16,606 nt of DNA from Caldifarciminota bacterium UBA3079 (GTDB lineage Bacteria > Hydrothermota > Tepidihabitantia > Tepidihabitantales > Tepidihabitantaceae), in NCBI GenBank assembly GCA_002366635.1, contig DFBN01000098.1:33299-49904 (forward strand), read 5' to 3'. The stretch's first letter is position 1; every line of letters starts with the position of its first letter. The notes under the pieces were generated by a model. The model was not told the DNA's origin, did not search any database, and worked only from the letters and a program-made list of their open reading frames with translations. Positions 1 through 7,641 of the stretch are shown here, piece after piece. The position numbers were made by a program, and so were the translations under genes.

Positions 1-1324
1 GAATCTCCGCAATCACCTGCTCACTTCGCACCGTATCAATCCTGAACCACACCTGAACCTCGGTTTCAGTAGAATCCCCATAGTTACATATCCGAGCAGT
101 GGGCGTAACTACCTTGCCCGAGTCAATCACTCCTTGCGGCCGCTCAATCCGTTCAACTCCGATGTCTCGAACCATCGCATATCTTCGGCAATAAACATCA
201 GGATGGAGTATGCTGTGCCGATAATCGGTCCAGACAAGCTGAACATTTGTGCCTGGGCCGCAACACAAAGTCGGATTCTCACGGCGCTGACTGGCATTGG
301 TCAAACGAAAAGGAGCAGCCCAGGATTTGCCGCTATCCTCGGCTGTGGAATAGAACACCTCAACACCTAAAACAGCCGTGTCTGCACACCAAACCGCATG
401 AATCCTTCCAAACTCGTCGGCGTACAGTGAAGCCGGGTAAGGAGCTCTGGAGACGCGGGGTAGGGCGACCGTGTCACGCCACGTGGAGTCGCGACGTTGG
501 CGGTAGATGAGGTAGTCGCCGCTGCCGCCGGAGAACCGACCTTTCCAGACCGCATGGCAGACACCGCCGGATTCCACGCAAAGGCAGGGCGCGTCGCGGG
601 GATAGCCTGCGTGCAGCGTGTCGATTCGCGACCAGACGGTGTCCGTCCTAGTTCGGAATAGGATGCAGTTGCCCGCACGCGAACTGCTCCAGAGGACCCC
701 GATGTTATCCAGCGAATCAACTCCGACAGAAGCCGAAAAGTCGTTGTACAATCCGCCTTCGCTTGCCTGCTTAGGTGGCTGCCAGCCACTGGGATTCCGG
801 ATTGAGACAAAGACGCTTCTGTACGTAGGCAGCGACTCCTGTTCCCACGCCGCGACCACGAAGTCCGGGTCCCGCGCAGTAATCGACGGCTGTTTTAGAT
901 GGAGACCCGTAGCAACAGTCTCAACCTGCCCCCAGATGTCACTATGCCTGCCTTTGCGACGATACTTAAGAGCATTGCTGTCTGAATCGACCTGCCAGAC
1001 CACATGGACATTTCCTGAATCATCAGCCGCGACCGCCGGATAGCAGGCACCGCTGGGCTCATCAGAAATGACCGTATCCTGGGACCACTCGCGCGTCTGA
1101 GCGTCCCAGCAGGAATACCAAACCTGATAATCCGAACCTGACTTGCCATACCACACCACATGCAGATTCCCATCAGGGCCACTGGCAATAGCCCGGGCAT
1201 TGTTCAGAGTTGTTCTATCGGATGAATTCGGCCGCTCGGTCAGCCTTTCTTCTGGTAGCCAGCGGCCCCAGGCCAAGTTGCCTGTCACAACGAAGATGAA
1301 TGCTGCGAGAAACCGACAAAACAC
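1..1324 (-). CDS. Exported BNR/sialidase-like beta-propeller protein with CARDB-like C-terminal segment (3' end outside window)
   Basis: Translating the minus strand from the GTG at 1324 gives 441 uninterrupted codons running off the window start. The N-terminus (FCRFLAAFIFVVTGNLAWG) reads as a signal peptide, so the product is exported. After it come about seven propeller-type blades with repeated hydrophobic-[VL]W signatures: LHVVWYGKSGSD, VHVVWQVDSDSN, FVVAAWEQES, GVLWSSSRAG, CHAVWKGRF, IHAVWCADT, VQLVWTDYRH. One blade has an Asp-box-like stretch (YSTAEDSGKSW). The last visible part (from about residue 390: DIGVERIERPQGVIDSG, then ARICNYG) resembles an Ig/CARDB-like domain that often follows such propellers in WOR-3-type bacteria. 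The start rests on a promoter ending 7 nt before the GTG and on a TGA 21 nt upstream in frame. No catalytic sialidase residues were confirmed, so a structural or binding role is equally possible. Confidence 0.85.
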   Translation of the reverse strand, partial: MFCRFLAAFIFVVTGNLAWGRWLPEERLTERPNSSDRTTLNNARAIASGPDGNLHVVWYGKSGSDYQVWYSCWDAQTREWSQDTVISDEPSGACYPAVAADDSGNVHVVWQVDSDSNALKYRRKGRHSDIWGQVETVATGLHLKQPSITARDPDFVVAAWEQESLPTYRSVFVSIRNPSGWQPPKQASEGGLYNDFSASVGVDSLDNIGVLWSSSRAGNCILFRTRTDTVWSRIDTLHAGYPRDAPCLCVESGGVCHAVWKGRFSGGSGDYLIYRQRRDSTWRDTVALPRVSRAPYPASLYADEFGRIHAVWCADTAVLGVEVFYSTAEDSGKSWAAPFRLTNASQRRENPTLCCGPGTNVQLVWTDYRHSILHPDVYCRRYAMVRDIGVERIERPQGVIDSGKVVTPTARICNYGDSTETEVQVWFRIDTVRSEQVIAEI

Positions 1325-1330
1325 AACATG

Positions 1331-1358
1331 ACTATGCCAAAATCACCTTGTCAGTCAA
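1331..1358 (-). promoter_or_regulatory. Sigma70-type promoter of the propeller gene, predicted leaderless
   Basis: On the minus strand the -35 TTGACT (1353-1358) is followed by a 16-nt spacer and a -10 CATAGT (1331-1336). Six nt then separate the -10 from the GTG at 1324. Transcription would be expected to start about at the G of the start codon. The geometry is identical to the rsmD and mazG-like promoters in this window. Confidence 0.6.
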
Positions 1359-1378
1359 CTCTGACTAAAGGTTGACAA
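1348..1378. promoter_or_regulatory. Dyad-rich divergent promoter region, possible operator
   Basis: The outer arms TTGTCA (1348-1353) and TGACAA (1373-1378) are inverted copies. Inside them lies a second dyad, AGTCA-N4-TGACT (1353-1366). Both overlap the minus-strand -35 (1353-1358) and a plus-strand TTGACA (1372-1377). Such an arrangement could bind a dimeric regulator acting on both genes. The outer pair may simply reflect two divergent -35 elements. Confidence 0.3.
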
Positions 1379-1399
1379 TAATCCCTTGGTGTATAGACT
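1372..1399 (+). promoter_or_regulatory. Possible promoter of the histidine kinase operon
   Basis: A consensus TTGACA (1372-1377) points toward the kinase. The -10 is ambiguous: TAGACT at 1394-1399 with a 16-nt spacer, or TATAGA at 1392-1397 with a short 14-nt spacer. Either would leave a leader of about 70 nt, unlike the leaderless-type promoters elsewhere in the window. Confidence 0.3.
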
Positions 1400-1478
1400 T
1401 CAGCCACTGCAAACGGCATGATATCCAATAGTCAGATTGAATATATGAGCTTGTGCCGCTAGTGGAGATGGGCAATTG

Positions 1479-2939
1479 ATGGAAATATCTACATTTGAGG
1501 CGATAATAACCGGCCAGGAGTTCCTGAATGAACTCCAGGAAGGCATTTGGGTCGCGGACGAACACGGCAGCATCGTTTTTGCCAATCCCTCCTTGGCAAG
1601 ACTTCTTGGTTATGACAATACCAAGGTGCTTGTTGGCAAGGCTTGGCGTGAGATGTTTCCTTCGACCGAAGCGGCCCGCCTTGGCAAATCCAAACCGCAG
1701 GGCGACATGCGCATTGTCAGCGATTCAGTCATTCTCGGCTGCAACAACCAGGTAATTCCGGCAAGCGTCGCTGTTGTGCGAAAGACTGTGAACAGCACAA
1801 CGTGGTATCTGGGTTCGGTTATTCCGACATCTAAGCCAAGCCGCCCGTCCGATCTTATGGATTCTACCAGCCGTCAGGTAATGGATTATGCGGTTGATGG
1901 TATCTGTGCTATTGAAAAAGGTCGCATTATTTATGTCAACCACCGTTTTGAGGAACTTACAGGTTATACCGTAAAACAACTAAGTTGTATGAATCCGGAA
2001 AAACTTGTAGCGCCCCGCAACCGCAGAACCATAACCCAGGTCATCACCCAGCCACAGACGGTCCTGCTCCCTATCCACCATGAGGTTCGCATCATCACAA
2101 AGGACGGCCACAAACTGGACTGTGAGCTGCGAATAGTGCCTACCGAGACCAACACCCACACCGTGCTGCTGTGCTTTCTGCGGGACATCTCCCAGCTTAG
2201 GCGCGCCCAAAGGGCGCAGACCGACTTCATCGCTACAGTATCCCATGAACTGCGGACCCCGCTTGCTGCAATCAAAGAAGCAATGTCACTACTCTCGGAA
2301 ACCACAACCGGGGTCCTCGAGGACCGGCAGTGTCGCTACCTGGCGATTGCTCGCGAAGAAATCAACCGATTGAACCGCATGATTACCAACCTTATTGAGG
2401 CCTCACGGATGGAATCGGGCAAAGTCACGCTCAGGCTGGAACCTGTGAATCTGGAAGAAGTTCTATCCAAATCCCTGGAAAGCCTGTCTCTCTTCATCAA
2501 CAAGAAAAACCTCAAGGTTAACAAACAGCTTCCGGCCAAGCTGCCATTGGTTCTTGCCGACCGCGACCGCTTGCTCCAAGTATTCAACAACCTTTTGGAC
2601 AACGCTATCAAATATACACCCACCGACAGCAGCATCAGCATATCGGCCCGGGTCATCAACCCGGATGCTCCGGTGCTTTCTGAAAACAATGTTCTTCCCG
2701 GCACCGGCTATATCCAAGTGAATATAAGCGACACCGGGCCCGGCATCCCGGCCGAATTCCTTGACCGCATCTTTGGCAAGTTCGAACGCGTGGACCCGCA
2801 CGGTCCTGGCATCGGACTCGGACTGGCGATTGTCCAGTCCATCATACAGATGCACCACGGCAAGGTATGGGCGCACAGCACGCTTGGAGAAGAAACCAGC
2901 TTCAGTTTCATCCTGCCCTTGAAGGAAAGTCATGAATGA
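1479..2939 (+). CDS. Cytoplasmic PAS-PAS sensor histidine kinase
   Basis: A 486-residue sensor kinase that would autophosphorylate on histidine and pass phosphate to the adjacent response regulator. From the N-terminus it has a PAS domain (about 15-115), a second PAS domain (about 130-240), a HisKA dimerisation domain with SHELRTPLAAIKEA (phospho-acceptor His about 256), and an HATPase_c domain with N-box NNLLDNAIKYT (about 370-380), G1 DTGPGI, F-box IFGKFERV and G2 GPGIGLGLAI. No transmembrane segment or signal peptide is visible, so it probably senses a cytoplasmic signal through its PAS folds; the ligand is unknown. ATG 1479 lies 11 nt after GGAG (1464-1467). An in-frame TTG at 1476 is an alternative start. 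The stop overlaps the next gene by 8 nt, so the pair is translationally linked. Confidence 0.93.
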   Translation: MEISTFEAIITGQEFLNELQEGIWVADEHGSIVFANPSLARLLGYDNTKVLVGKAWREMFPSTEAARLGKSKPQGDMRIVSDSVILGCNNQVIPASVAVVRKTVNSTTWYLGSVIPTSKPSRPSDLMDSTSRQVMDYAVDGICAIEKGRIIYVNHRFEELTGYTVKQLSCMNPEKLVAPRNRRTITQVITQPQTVLLPIHHEVRIITKDGHKLDCELRIVPTETNTHTVLLCFLRDISQLRRAQRAQTDFIATVSHELRTPLAAIKEAMSLLSETTTGVLEDRQCRYLAIAREEINRLNRMITNLIEASRMESGKVTLRLEPVNLEEVLSKSLESLSLFINKKNLKVNKQLPAKLPLVLADRDRLLQVFNNLLDNAIKYTPTDSSISISARVINPDAPVLSENNVLPGTGYIQVNISDTGPGIPAEFLDRIFGKFERVDPHGPGIGLGLAIVQSIIQMHHGKVWAHSTLGEETSFSFILPLKESHE

Positions 2940-4119
2940 CCCCCCTCGAATACTAGTCGTAGAAGATGAGCTCAATATGCGGGAACTGGTCAAAGACAGA
3001 CTGGAACAGAACGGGTATGAAATAGTTACCGCCGAGGATGGTTATCAAGCCCTGATAAAGGCAAAAAGTTCCAGGCCAGACCTCGTCATCCTTGACCTGA
3101 TGCTGCCGAAGCTGGACGGATACACCGTTTGTCGAATACTCAAGTCCAGTATGGCTGGCCCGATTCCTGTAATCCTGTTCACAGCGCGAACTTCACCGGA
3201 CGACGCCAGGCGGGGTATCGACATGGGAGCTGATGCTTATGTCACCAAGCCTTTTGAACCGGCCATTCTGCTTGGCAGAATACGGGAATTGCTCAAAACT
3301 GGCCAGCCAGCAGAAAAGGGAACACAAGTACCACCGGCTTCCGAAGTGGCCGCACAAGTAGAACATCCTGCCGAAACTGCTACCCAGGCAGAGCCGGTTA
3401 CGGTCGAAGAGAAACAGCCCGAGGAAACACCGCCGACCCCACCCGAAACTCCTGCCGAAAAGAGAACTGAACTCAAGGAACTAGAAGCGGAACAAGAAGC
3501 TCAAGCTCGTGCCGAGAGGGAACATAAACAACTAGAAGAAGAACAACGCAAACTCGCCGAAAAACAAGCAAAAGAAAAAGCCGAAGCTAAAGCCCGTGCC
3601 GAGAGGGAACGCAAACTCGCCGAGGCTATGGCGCTCGTCGAACGAGAACGCAAACAACGCGAAGAAGAACGTAAACTGGCCGAAAAACAAGCAAAAGAAA
3701 AAGCCGAAGCTCAAGCCCGCGCCGAGAGGGAACGCAAACAACGCGAAGAAGAACAACGTAAACTGGCCGAGGCTAGGGCACTCGTCGAACGAGAACGTAA
3801 ACAACTGGAAGAAGAACAACATAAACTCGCCGAAAAACACGCCAGGGTGGAAGCTGAAGCTAAAGCTCGAGCCGAAAGAAAAGCAAGAGAAAAGGCTGAA
3901 ACTAAAATTAGAATCGAGAAAGAACGCAAACAACTGGAAGAAGAACAACATAAACTCGCCGAAAAACACGCCAAAGAAGAAGCCGAGGCTAAAGCACTCA
4001 TCGAGAAGGAACGTAAACAACTGGAAGAAGAACAACGTAAACTCGCCGAAAAACACGCCAGGGTGGAAGCTGAGGCCAAGGCACTCGCCGGGAAGAACCG
4101 CAAGAAGCGCAAAACCTAG
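2932..4119 (+). CDS. Response regulator receiver domain fused to a long charged helical repeat
   Basis: Residues 1-122 are a complete CheY-like receiver domain: acidic pair E11/D12, phospho-acceptor D55 (VILDLMLPKLDG), switch T84 and conserved K106 (YVTKPFEP). A proline/glutamate-rich linker (about 123-175) follows. From about 176 to 384 the protein is almost entirely E, K, R, A, Q and L, built on a 29-residue unit of the type ALIEKERKQLEEEQRKLAEK plus HAKEEAEAK. It ends in a basic tail (KNRKKRKT). No DNA-binding or enzymatic output domain is present. The regulator should receive phosphate from the upstream kinase, whose gene it overlaps by 8 nt. How phosphorylation is read out is unknown: the helix could act as a rigid spacer, coiled-coil scaffold or localisation arm. 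Confidence 0.9.
   Translation: MNDPPRILVVEDELNMRELVKDRLEQNGYEIVTAEDGYQALIKAKSSRPDLVILDLMLPKLDGYTVCRILKSSMAGPIPVILFTARTSPDDARRGIDMGADAYVTKPFEPAILLGRIRELLKTGQPAEKGTQVPPASEVAAQVEHPAETATQAEPVTVEEKQPEETPPTPPETPAEKRTELKELEAEQEAQARAEREHKQLEEEQRKLAEKQAKEKAEAKARAERERKLAEAMALVERERKQREEERKLAEKQAKEKAEAQARAERERKQREEEQRKLAEARALVERERKQLEEEQHKLAEKHARVEAEAKARAERKAREKAETKIRIEKERKQLEEEQHKLAEKHAKEEAEAKALIEKERKQLEEEQRKLAEKHARVEAEAKALAGKNRKKRKT
3505..4080 (+). repeat. In-frame tandem repeat, 87-nt unit (29 residues), with partial units
   Basis: Units with the pattern [AI]xxE(R/K)ER(K)Q(L)EEEQ(R/H)KLAEK then (Q/H)AxxxAEAK start at residues 192, about 234, 283, 326 and 355 of the response regulator. Shorter pieces of 12-21 residues lie between some of them. 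The last two full units (3907-3993 and 3994-4080) are contiguous and highly alike in DNA. Because 87 is divisible by 3, a stop-free unit keeps other frames open too, which explains the long overlapping ORFs on both strands here. Expansion and contraction by slippage are likely. Confidence 0.85.
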
Positions 4120-4173
4120 GATAGATTCCCCACGGCTCGACCAGCTACTAAGCCGAGACATCCCACCAACATC

Positions 4174-4992
4174 ATGATTATTCGTCAACTCATCAGAACT
4201 GCTCTGGCCGAAGACTTAGGCAAAGGTGACATTACCTCCCAACTGACAGTTCCTGCCCTGCACAAATCCTCGGGTCTGGTCATCGCCCGCTCTTCCGGAA
4301 CCCTTGCAGGCATCGGGGTCTGTGCAAAGGTTTTCCGCGCGGTCGATGCCACACTGAAATTCAAGGCTTTGAAAGCCGACGGCGCTGAATTCAAAAATGG
4401 GTCCATCCTTGCCAGCGTCACAGGACGAACCCGCTCTATTCTCACCGCTGAACGGACTGCACTAAATTTCCTTCAGCGGCTCACAGGCATCGCCACCCTT
4501 ACCCATCAGTTTGTCCAAACGGCCAGAGGAACCAAAGTAACGATTCTCGACACCCGCAAAACTACCCCAGGCTGGCGCCGACTTGAGAAATACGCGGTCC
4601 GTTGTGGCGGGGCCAAAAATCACCGCTTCGGGCTTTATGATATGATACTAATCAAGGATAACCATATCGCTGCAGCCGGCTCAGTCACCGCAGCTCTTAA
4701 CCGCTGCCGCGGAAAAAAACTGCCGGTTGAGGTCGAAGTAAAAAACCTTGCCGAATTCCGAGAAGCGCTCAAGGCCGGCGCCCAGCGCATAATGCTGGAC
4801 AATATGAATATCGCCCAAATCCGGCGTGCGGTTGCGATAGCAAAACATCAGGTAAAACTGGAAGTATCAGGAAGAATGAACCTGGGTCGCGTGCGTTCGG
4901 TCGCCCAAACCGGTGTGGATTATATTTCAGTCGGGGCCTTAACCCACTCTGCTCCTGCTTTGGACATCGCTTTGGAGCTGGAAACCGACTAA
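4174..4992 (+). CDS. nadC: Nicotinate-nucleotide pyrophosphorylase (carboxylating), quinolinate phosphoribosyltransferase
   Basis: NadC converts quinolinate and PRPP to nicotinate mononucleotide, CO2 and pyrophosphate in de novo NAD synthesis. The 272-residue length is typical. It has an N-terminal EDLGKGDITS motif, the core signature DTRKTTPGWR (about 126-135), the substrate-binding stretch CGGAKNHR, ILIKDNHI with its conserved lysine (about 161), EVEVKN, IMLDNM, LEVSGR and a C-terminal ISVGALTHSAPALD phosphate-binding loop. It lies 54 nt after the response-regulator gene on the same strand. I see no strong promoter or Shine-Dalgarno in that gap, so it may be read from the kinase operon. No nadA or nadB is in the window. 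Its stop overlaps the end of convergent dprA by 4 nt. Confidence 0.96.
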   Translation: MIIRQLIRTALAEDLGKGDITSQLTVPALHKSSGLVIARSSGTLAGIGVCAKVFRAVDATLKFKALKADGAEFKNGSILASVTGRTRSILTAERTALNFLQRLTGIATLTHQFVQTARGTKVTILDTRKTTPGWRRLEKYAVRCGGAKNHRFGLYDMILIKDNHIAAAGSVTAALNRCRGKKLPVEVEVKNLAEFREALKAGAQRIMLDNMNIAQIRRAVAIAKHQVKLEVSGRMNLGRVRSVAQTGVDYISVGALTHSAPALDIALELETD

Positions 4993-6077
4993 ATCCGCTT
5001 CACAAAAAACTTACCTGGTAACTGCCTGACCAGTCCTTTGACTTCAAGCTGCATCAAAACACCCAGCAGCTTGGCCATCGGTATTCCCAGTCCCTGGCAG
5101 ATTTCGTCAACATGAAGCGGGTCACCGGAAAGGAATTCCAGAACCGGTTTCTCATCCTCGGCAACTGAAATCTTCGCCCGCTCTTCCAGATGAAGTGCCA
5201 CACCCAGTTCCTGAAGGATATCTTTAGCCGATGTCACAATCCTGGCACCATCCCGCAATAATCGGTTTGTCCCAACGCTTGTCCGGTCTATTATCCGGCC
5301 CGGAACCGCAAACACATCCCTTCCCTGGTCTGCGGCCCAGGCAACCGTATTCAAAACACCGGACCGCTCTCCCGCCTCTACCGCAACGACACCTTTTGAC
5401 AAACCCGAAACTATCCGATTGCGCTTCGGGAAATTCATCGCCAGCGGCTCCATCCCCAGTGTAAATTCGCTCAGCACTGCGCCGTGCTCGCTGATATTTT
5501 CATAAAGCTTCTGGTTCTCGGGCGGGTAATACACATCGATACCACATCCTAGCACTGCCAGGGTCCTACCGCCGGCAGCCAAAGCACCTCGATGGGCCCA
5601 GGTATCAATGCCCCTTGCAAGTCCGCTCACCACAGTTACACTATGCTGAGCCAGCTTCCATGCCAACTTTTCTGCAACCTGGCGGCCATAATATGTCAAT
5701 CTTCTTGTCCCGACAATCGCAATCGCAAGACGGTCATCATCCTTTACCTCACCCCGCACAAACAGTACCGGCGGCATCTGCTTCAATTCCTTGAGATTTG
5801 CCGGAAAACCCTCATCCTGATAGCTTACGGTCTTAACCCCCAGACTTTTTGCATTCTTGATGCGTTTGTCGGTTTCGCTGCTCCGACGATACGAACTTAT
5901 CGCCGCGGCCAACTCAGAATCAATACCATCTATTTCCACAATGTCATGACTACCGGCTTTGAGGATTTCTTCCGGCTCACCAAACCGCTCAAGTAGTCTC
6001 CTGAGTCGGGCCTCGGTCATTCTCGGAACTGCATAAAGGTCAATGAAAGCCTCTCTCAGAACATCTGTTTTTCCCAT
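4989..6077 (-). CDS. dprA: DNA-processing protein DprA (Smf)
   Basis: DprA binds incoming single-stranded DNA and loads RecA during natural transformation. It is also widespread in bacteria not known to be competent. The 362-residue protein is full length. It has an N-terminal helix-hairpin-helix/SAM-like region (about 5-65), a Rossmann-like core with IVGTRR (121-126), SGLARGIDTWAHRGAL (about 151-166), LGCGIDVYYPPEN and SEFTLGMEPLAMNFPKRNRI (about 203-222) and GERSGVLNTVAWA, and a C-terminal winged helix (about 305-360) ending FFVKRI. The start at ATG 6077 is backed by AAGGTGA (6084-6090) six nt upstream. It is the last gene of the rsmD-coaD-obg-dprA operon, 78 nt after obg. That gap holds only the ribosome binding site and no convincing promoter. 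Confidence 0.96.
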   Translation of the reverse strand: MGKTDVLREAFIDLYAVPRMTEARLRRLLERFGEPEEILKAGSHDIVEIDGIDSELAAAISSYRRSSETDKRIKNAKSLGVKTVSYQDEGFPANLKELKQMPPVLFVRGEVKDDDRLAIAIVGTRRLTYYGRQVAEKLAWKLAQHSVTVVSGLARGIDTWAHRGALAAGGRTLAVLGCGIDVYYPPENQKLYENISEHGAVLSEFTLGMEPLAMNFPKRNRIVSGLSKGVVAVEAGERSGVLNTVAWAADQGRDVFAVPGRIIDRTSVGTNRLLRDGARIVTSAKDILQELGVALHLEERAKISVAEDEKPVLEFLSGDPLHVDEICQGLGIPMAKLLGVLMQLEVKGLVRQLPGKFFVKRI

Positions 6078-6155
6078 TCTATTTCACCTTTATTACCAAG
6101 TTTCCCACAACCAAATGACAGGGACACATGAACTTCGTCTGGTTCAGACACCACT

Positions 6156-7121
6156 TCATTTCGGGAACAACTTGTCAATAAGCTCGCGCAACTCGTCGAC
6201 CCGGTCGCCCCGCAATGCTGAAATCCAGACACCAGGTAAACCAAGGTTCAATTCCGGCTGTTTGCCAAGAAGCAAGTCAACTTTGTTCAAAGCGATAACC
6301 CTGGGCCGGTCCAGAATCGCCTCTTTGTACCGCTTTATTTCATCGCATAACTGGTGGTAATCCTGTTCAGGATGACCTAACGCAGCATCGACTACAAACA
6401 CCAGCATTTTTGTCCGCTCGATATGGCGCAGAAAACGCAGGCCAAGCCCTTTGCCTTTATGCGCGCCTTCGATAATTCCCGGCATATCTGCAAGCGTAAA
6501 CCTGAAATCCTTCGTCTTCATCACTCCCAGATTGGGCGTAAGGGTTGTGAAAGGATAAGTTGCAACCTTGGGGTTAGCGCGGGTCAATGCCGAAAGCAGG
6601 GTTGACTTGCCTGCATTCGGAAGCCCGACAAATCCGATGTCGGCAACCAGGCGAAGCACCAGCTTGAACTTTCTCTGTTCACCGCGTGCACCCGGCTCAC
6701 TATTGCGCGGGGCCTGCTCAGTCGAAGTAGCAAAACGGGCATTCCCTTTCCCTCCTCTGCCCCCGCGAGCAATCACCAGTTCCTGACGATGTTTCACCAG
6801 TTCGCCCAGTTTCTTCATTGTCTCATAATCATAAACATCTGTCCCTAATGGAACCGGCACCCTCACATCCTCTCCATTCCTGCCGTGGCGGTTCTTGCCC
6901 ATACCGTACCGGCCCCGAAAGGCCCGGTAGAAACGCCTGTATTTGAGGTCGGCAAGCGTCTGCAGATTCTCCCTGCCGAAAAGAATCACCGAGCCACCAT
7001 CACCGCCATCACCGCCATCCGGCCCTCCTTTGGGAACAAACTTCTCCCGCCGGAAGGAAACGCATCCTTTCCCCCCGTCCCCACCTTTCGCTTCGATTAC
7101 CGCTTCGTCAACGAACCGCAT
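6156..7121 (-). CDS. obg: Obg/CgtA family GTPase
   Basis: Obg is an essential GTPase of late 50S ribosome assembly and stress signalling. The 321-residue protein starts with the glycine-rich Obg fold (about 1-158: KGGDGGKGCVSFRREKFVPK, PDGGDGGDGGSV, ARGGRGGKGNARF). The TRAFAC GTPase domain follows: G1 GLPNAGKS (166-173), switch I YPFTTLTPN, G3 DMPG (212-215), G4 NKVD (279-282) and G5 SAL (301-303). The C-terminal OCT domain is absent, as in many bacterial Obgs, so the protein is not truncated. The ATG at 7121 is 10 nt beyond the coaD stop. Only a distant AAGGA and a GGGCGG run precede it, suggesting translation coupled to coaD. Confidence 0.97.
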   Translation of the reverse strand: MRFVDEAVIEAKGGDGGKGCVSFRREKFVPKGGPDGGDGGDGGSVILFGRENLQTLADLKYRRFYRAFRGRYGMGKNRHGRNGEDVRVPVPLGTDVYDYETMKKLGELVKHRQELVIARGGRGGKGNARFATSTEQAPRNSEPGARGEQRKFKLVLRLVADIGFVGLPNAGKSTLLSALTRANPKVATYPFTTLTPNLGVMKTKDFRFTLADMPGIIEGAHKGKGLGLRFLRHIERTKMLVFVVDAALGHPEQDYHQLCDEIKRYKEAILDRPRVIALNKVDLLLGKQPELNLGLPGVWISALRGDRVDELRELIDKLFPK

Positions 7122-7131
7122 TCCGCCCAGT

Positions 7132-7641
7132 CTATTTCCTTATTGAAGCGAACTTCTTGCGTAGTGCCCGCTCAACCGGCTCAGGCACAAAACACTTGAG
7201 TTCCCCGCCTACGCTTGCCAGTTCCCTTACCAGGGACGAGCTCAAATAAAAGAACTTCTCAGACGGCACAAAGAACACTGTTTCCACATGAGGTGCCAGC
7301 TTTCTGTTAGTCAAAGCCATCTGAAACTCATAATCAAAATCCATCACCGCACGTAATCCACGAATTACAGCGCAAGCATGCTTCCTGTGTACAAAGTCCA
7401 CAAGCAACCTGTCAAATCCAGCTACCTCGACACCTGGAATACCCTTGACCGCGGCCCGTGCCAAGCGCACCCGCTCACGAAAACTGAAAAGCGGATGCTT
7501 CTCCTGCCTTCGTGCCACAGCTACAATTACCTGGTCGAAAAGCCATATCGCCCTCCTGACCACATCCAGATGTCCCAAAGTTACCGGGTCAAAACTGCCG
7601 GCATAAACCGCAATCTTGGGTCTACGCTCCGCTTTACTCAC
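7132..7641 (-). CDS. coaD: Phosphopantetheine adenylyltransferase (coenzyme A biosynthesis)
   Basis: CoaD transfers AMP from ATP to 4'-phosphopantetheine, giving dephospho-CoA. The 169-residue nucleotidyltransferase carries GSFDPVTLGH (15-24, the T/HxGH motif), the basic loop VARRQEKHPLFSFRER, FVHRKHACAVIRGLR with the conserved RGLR, FDYEFQMALTNRKL and a YLSSSLVRELA motif near the C-terminus. The start codon is GTG at 7641, preceded by a strong AAGGAGGT (7645-7652). It overlaps the end of rsmD by 8 nt, and rsmD-coaD adjacency is common in bacteria. Confidence 0.97.
   Translation of the reverse strand: MSKAERRPKIAVYAGSFDPVTLGHLDVVRRAIWLFDQVIVAVARRQEKHPLFSFRERVRLARAAVKGIPGVEVAGFDRLLVDFVHRKHACAVIRGLRAVMDFDYEFQMALTNRKLAPHVETVFFVPSEKFFYLSSSLVRELASVGGELKCFVPEPVERALRKKFASIRK

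Noticed and set aside
367..1200. Two ATG-started minus-strand ORFs (101 and 147 codons) as separate genes
   Set aside because: They are out-of-frame shadows of the continuous propeller frame starting at GTG 1324.
1418..1462. 14-codon ORF (MISNSQIEYMSLCR) in the kinase leader, a possible upstream ORF
   Set aside because: Too short, with no ribosome binding site or regulatory composition; chance occurrence is likely.
3596..4177. 193-codon plus-strand ORF (N/K-rich) overlapping the repeat
   Set aside because: Same periodicity artefact; no start-site support and composition dictated by the other frame.
3532..4188. 218-codon antisense ORF rich in F, L and S over the repeat region
   Set aside because: It is the complement of the K/E-rich repeat; a stop-free unit of 87 nt keeps several frames open. 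The receiver-fused frame has the domain evidence.
4985..4996. Terminator between the convergent nadC and dprA genes (likewise at 10874-10877)
   Set aside because: The genes overlap by 4 nt and I see no GC hairpin followed by a T-run on either strand.
6156..7121. Obg truncated because the C-terminal OCT domain is missing
   Set aside because: The GTPase core is complete with a natural stop, and many bacterial Obg proteins lack OCT.
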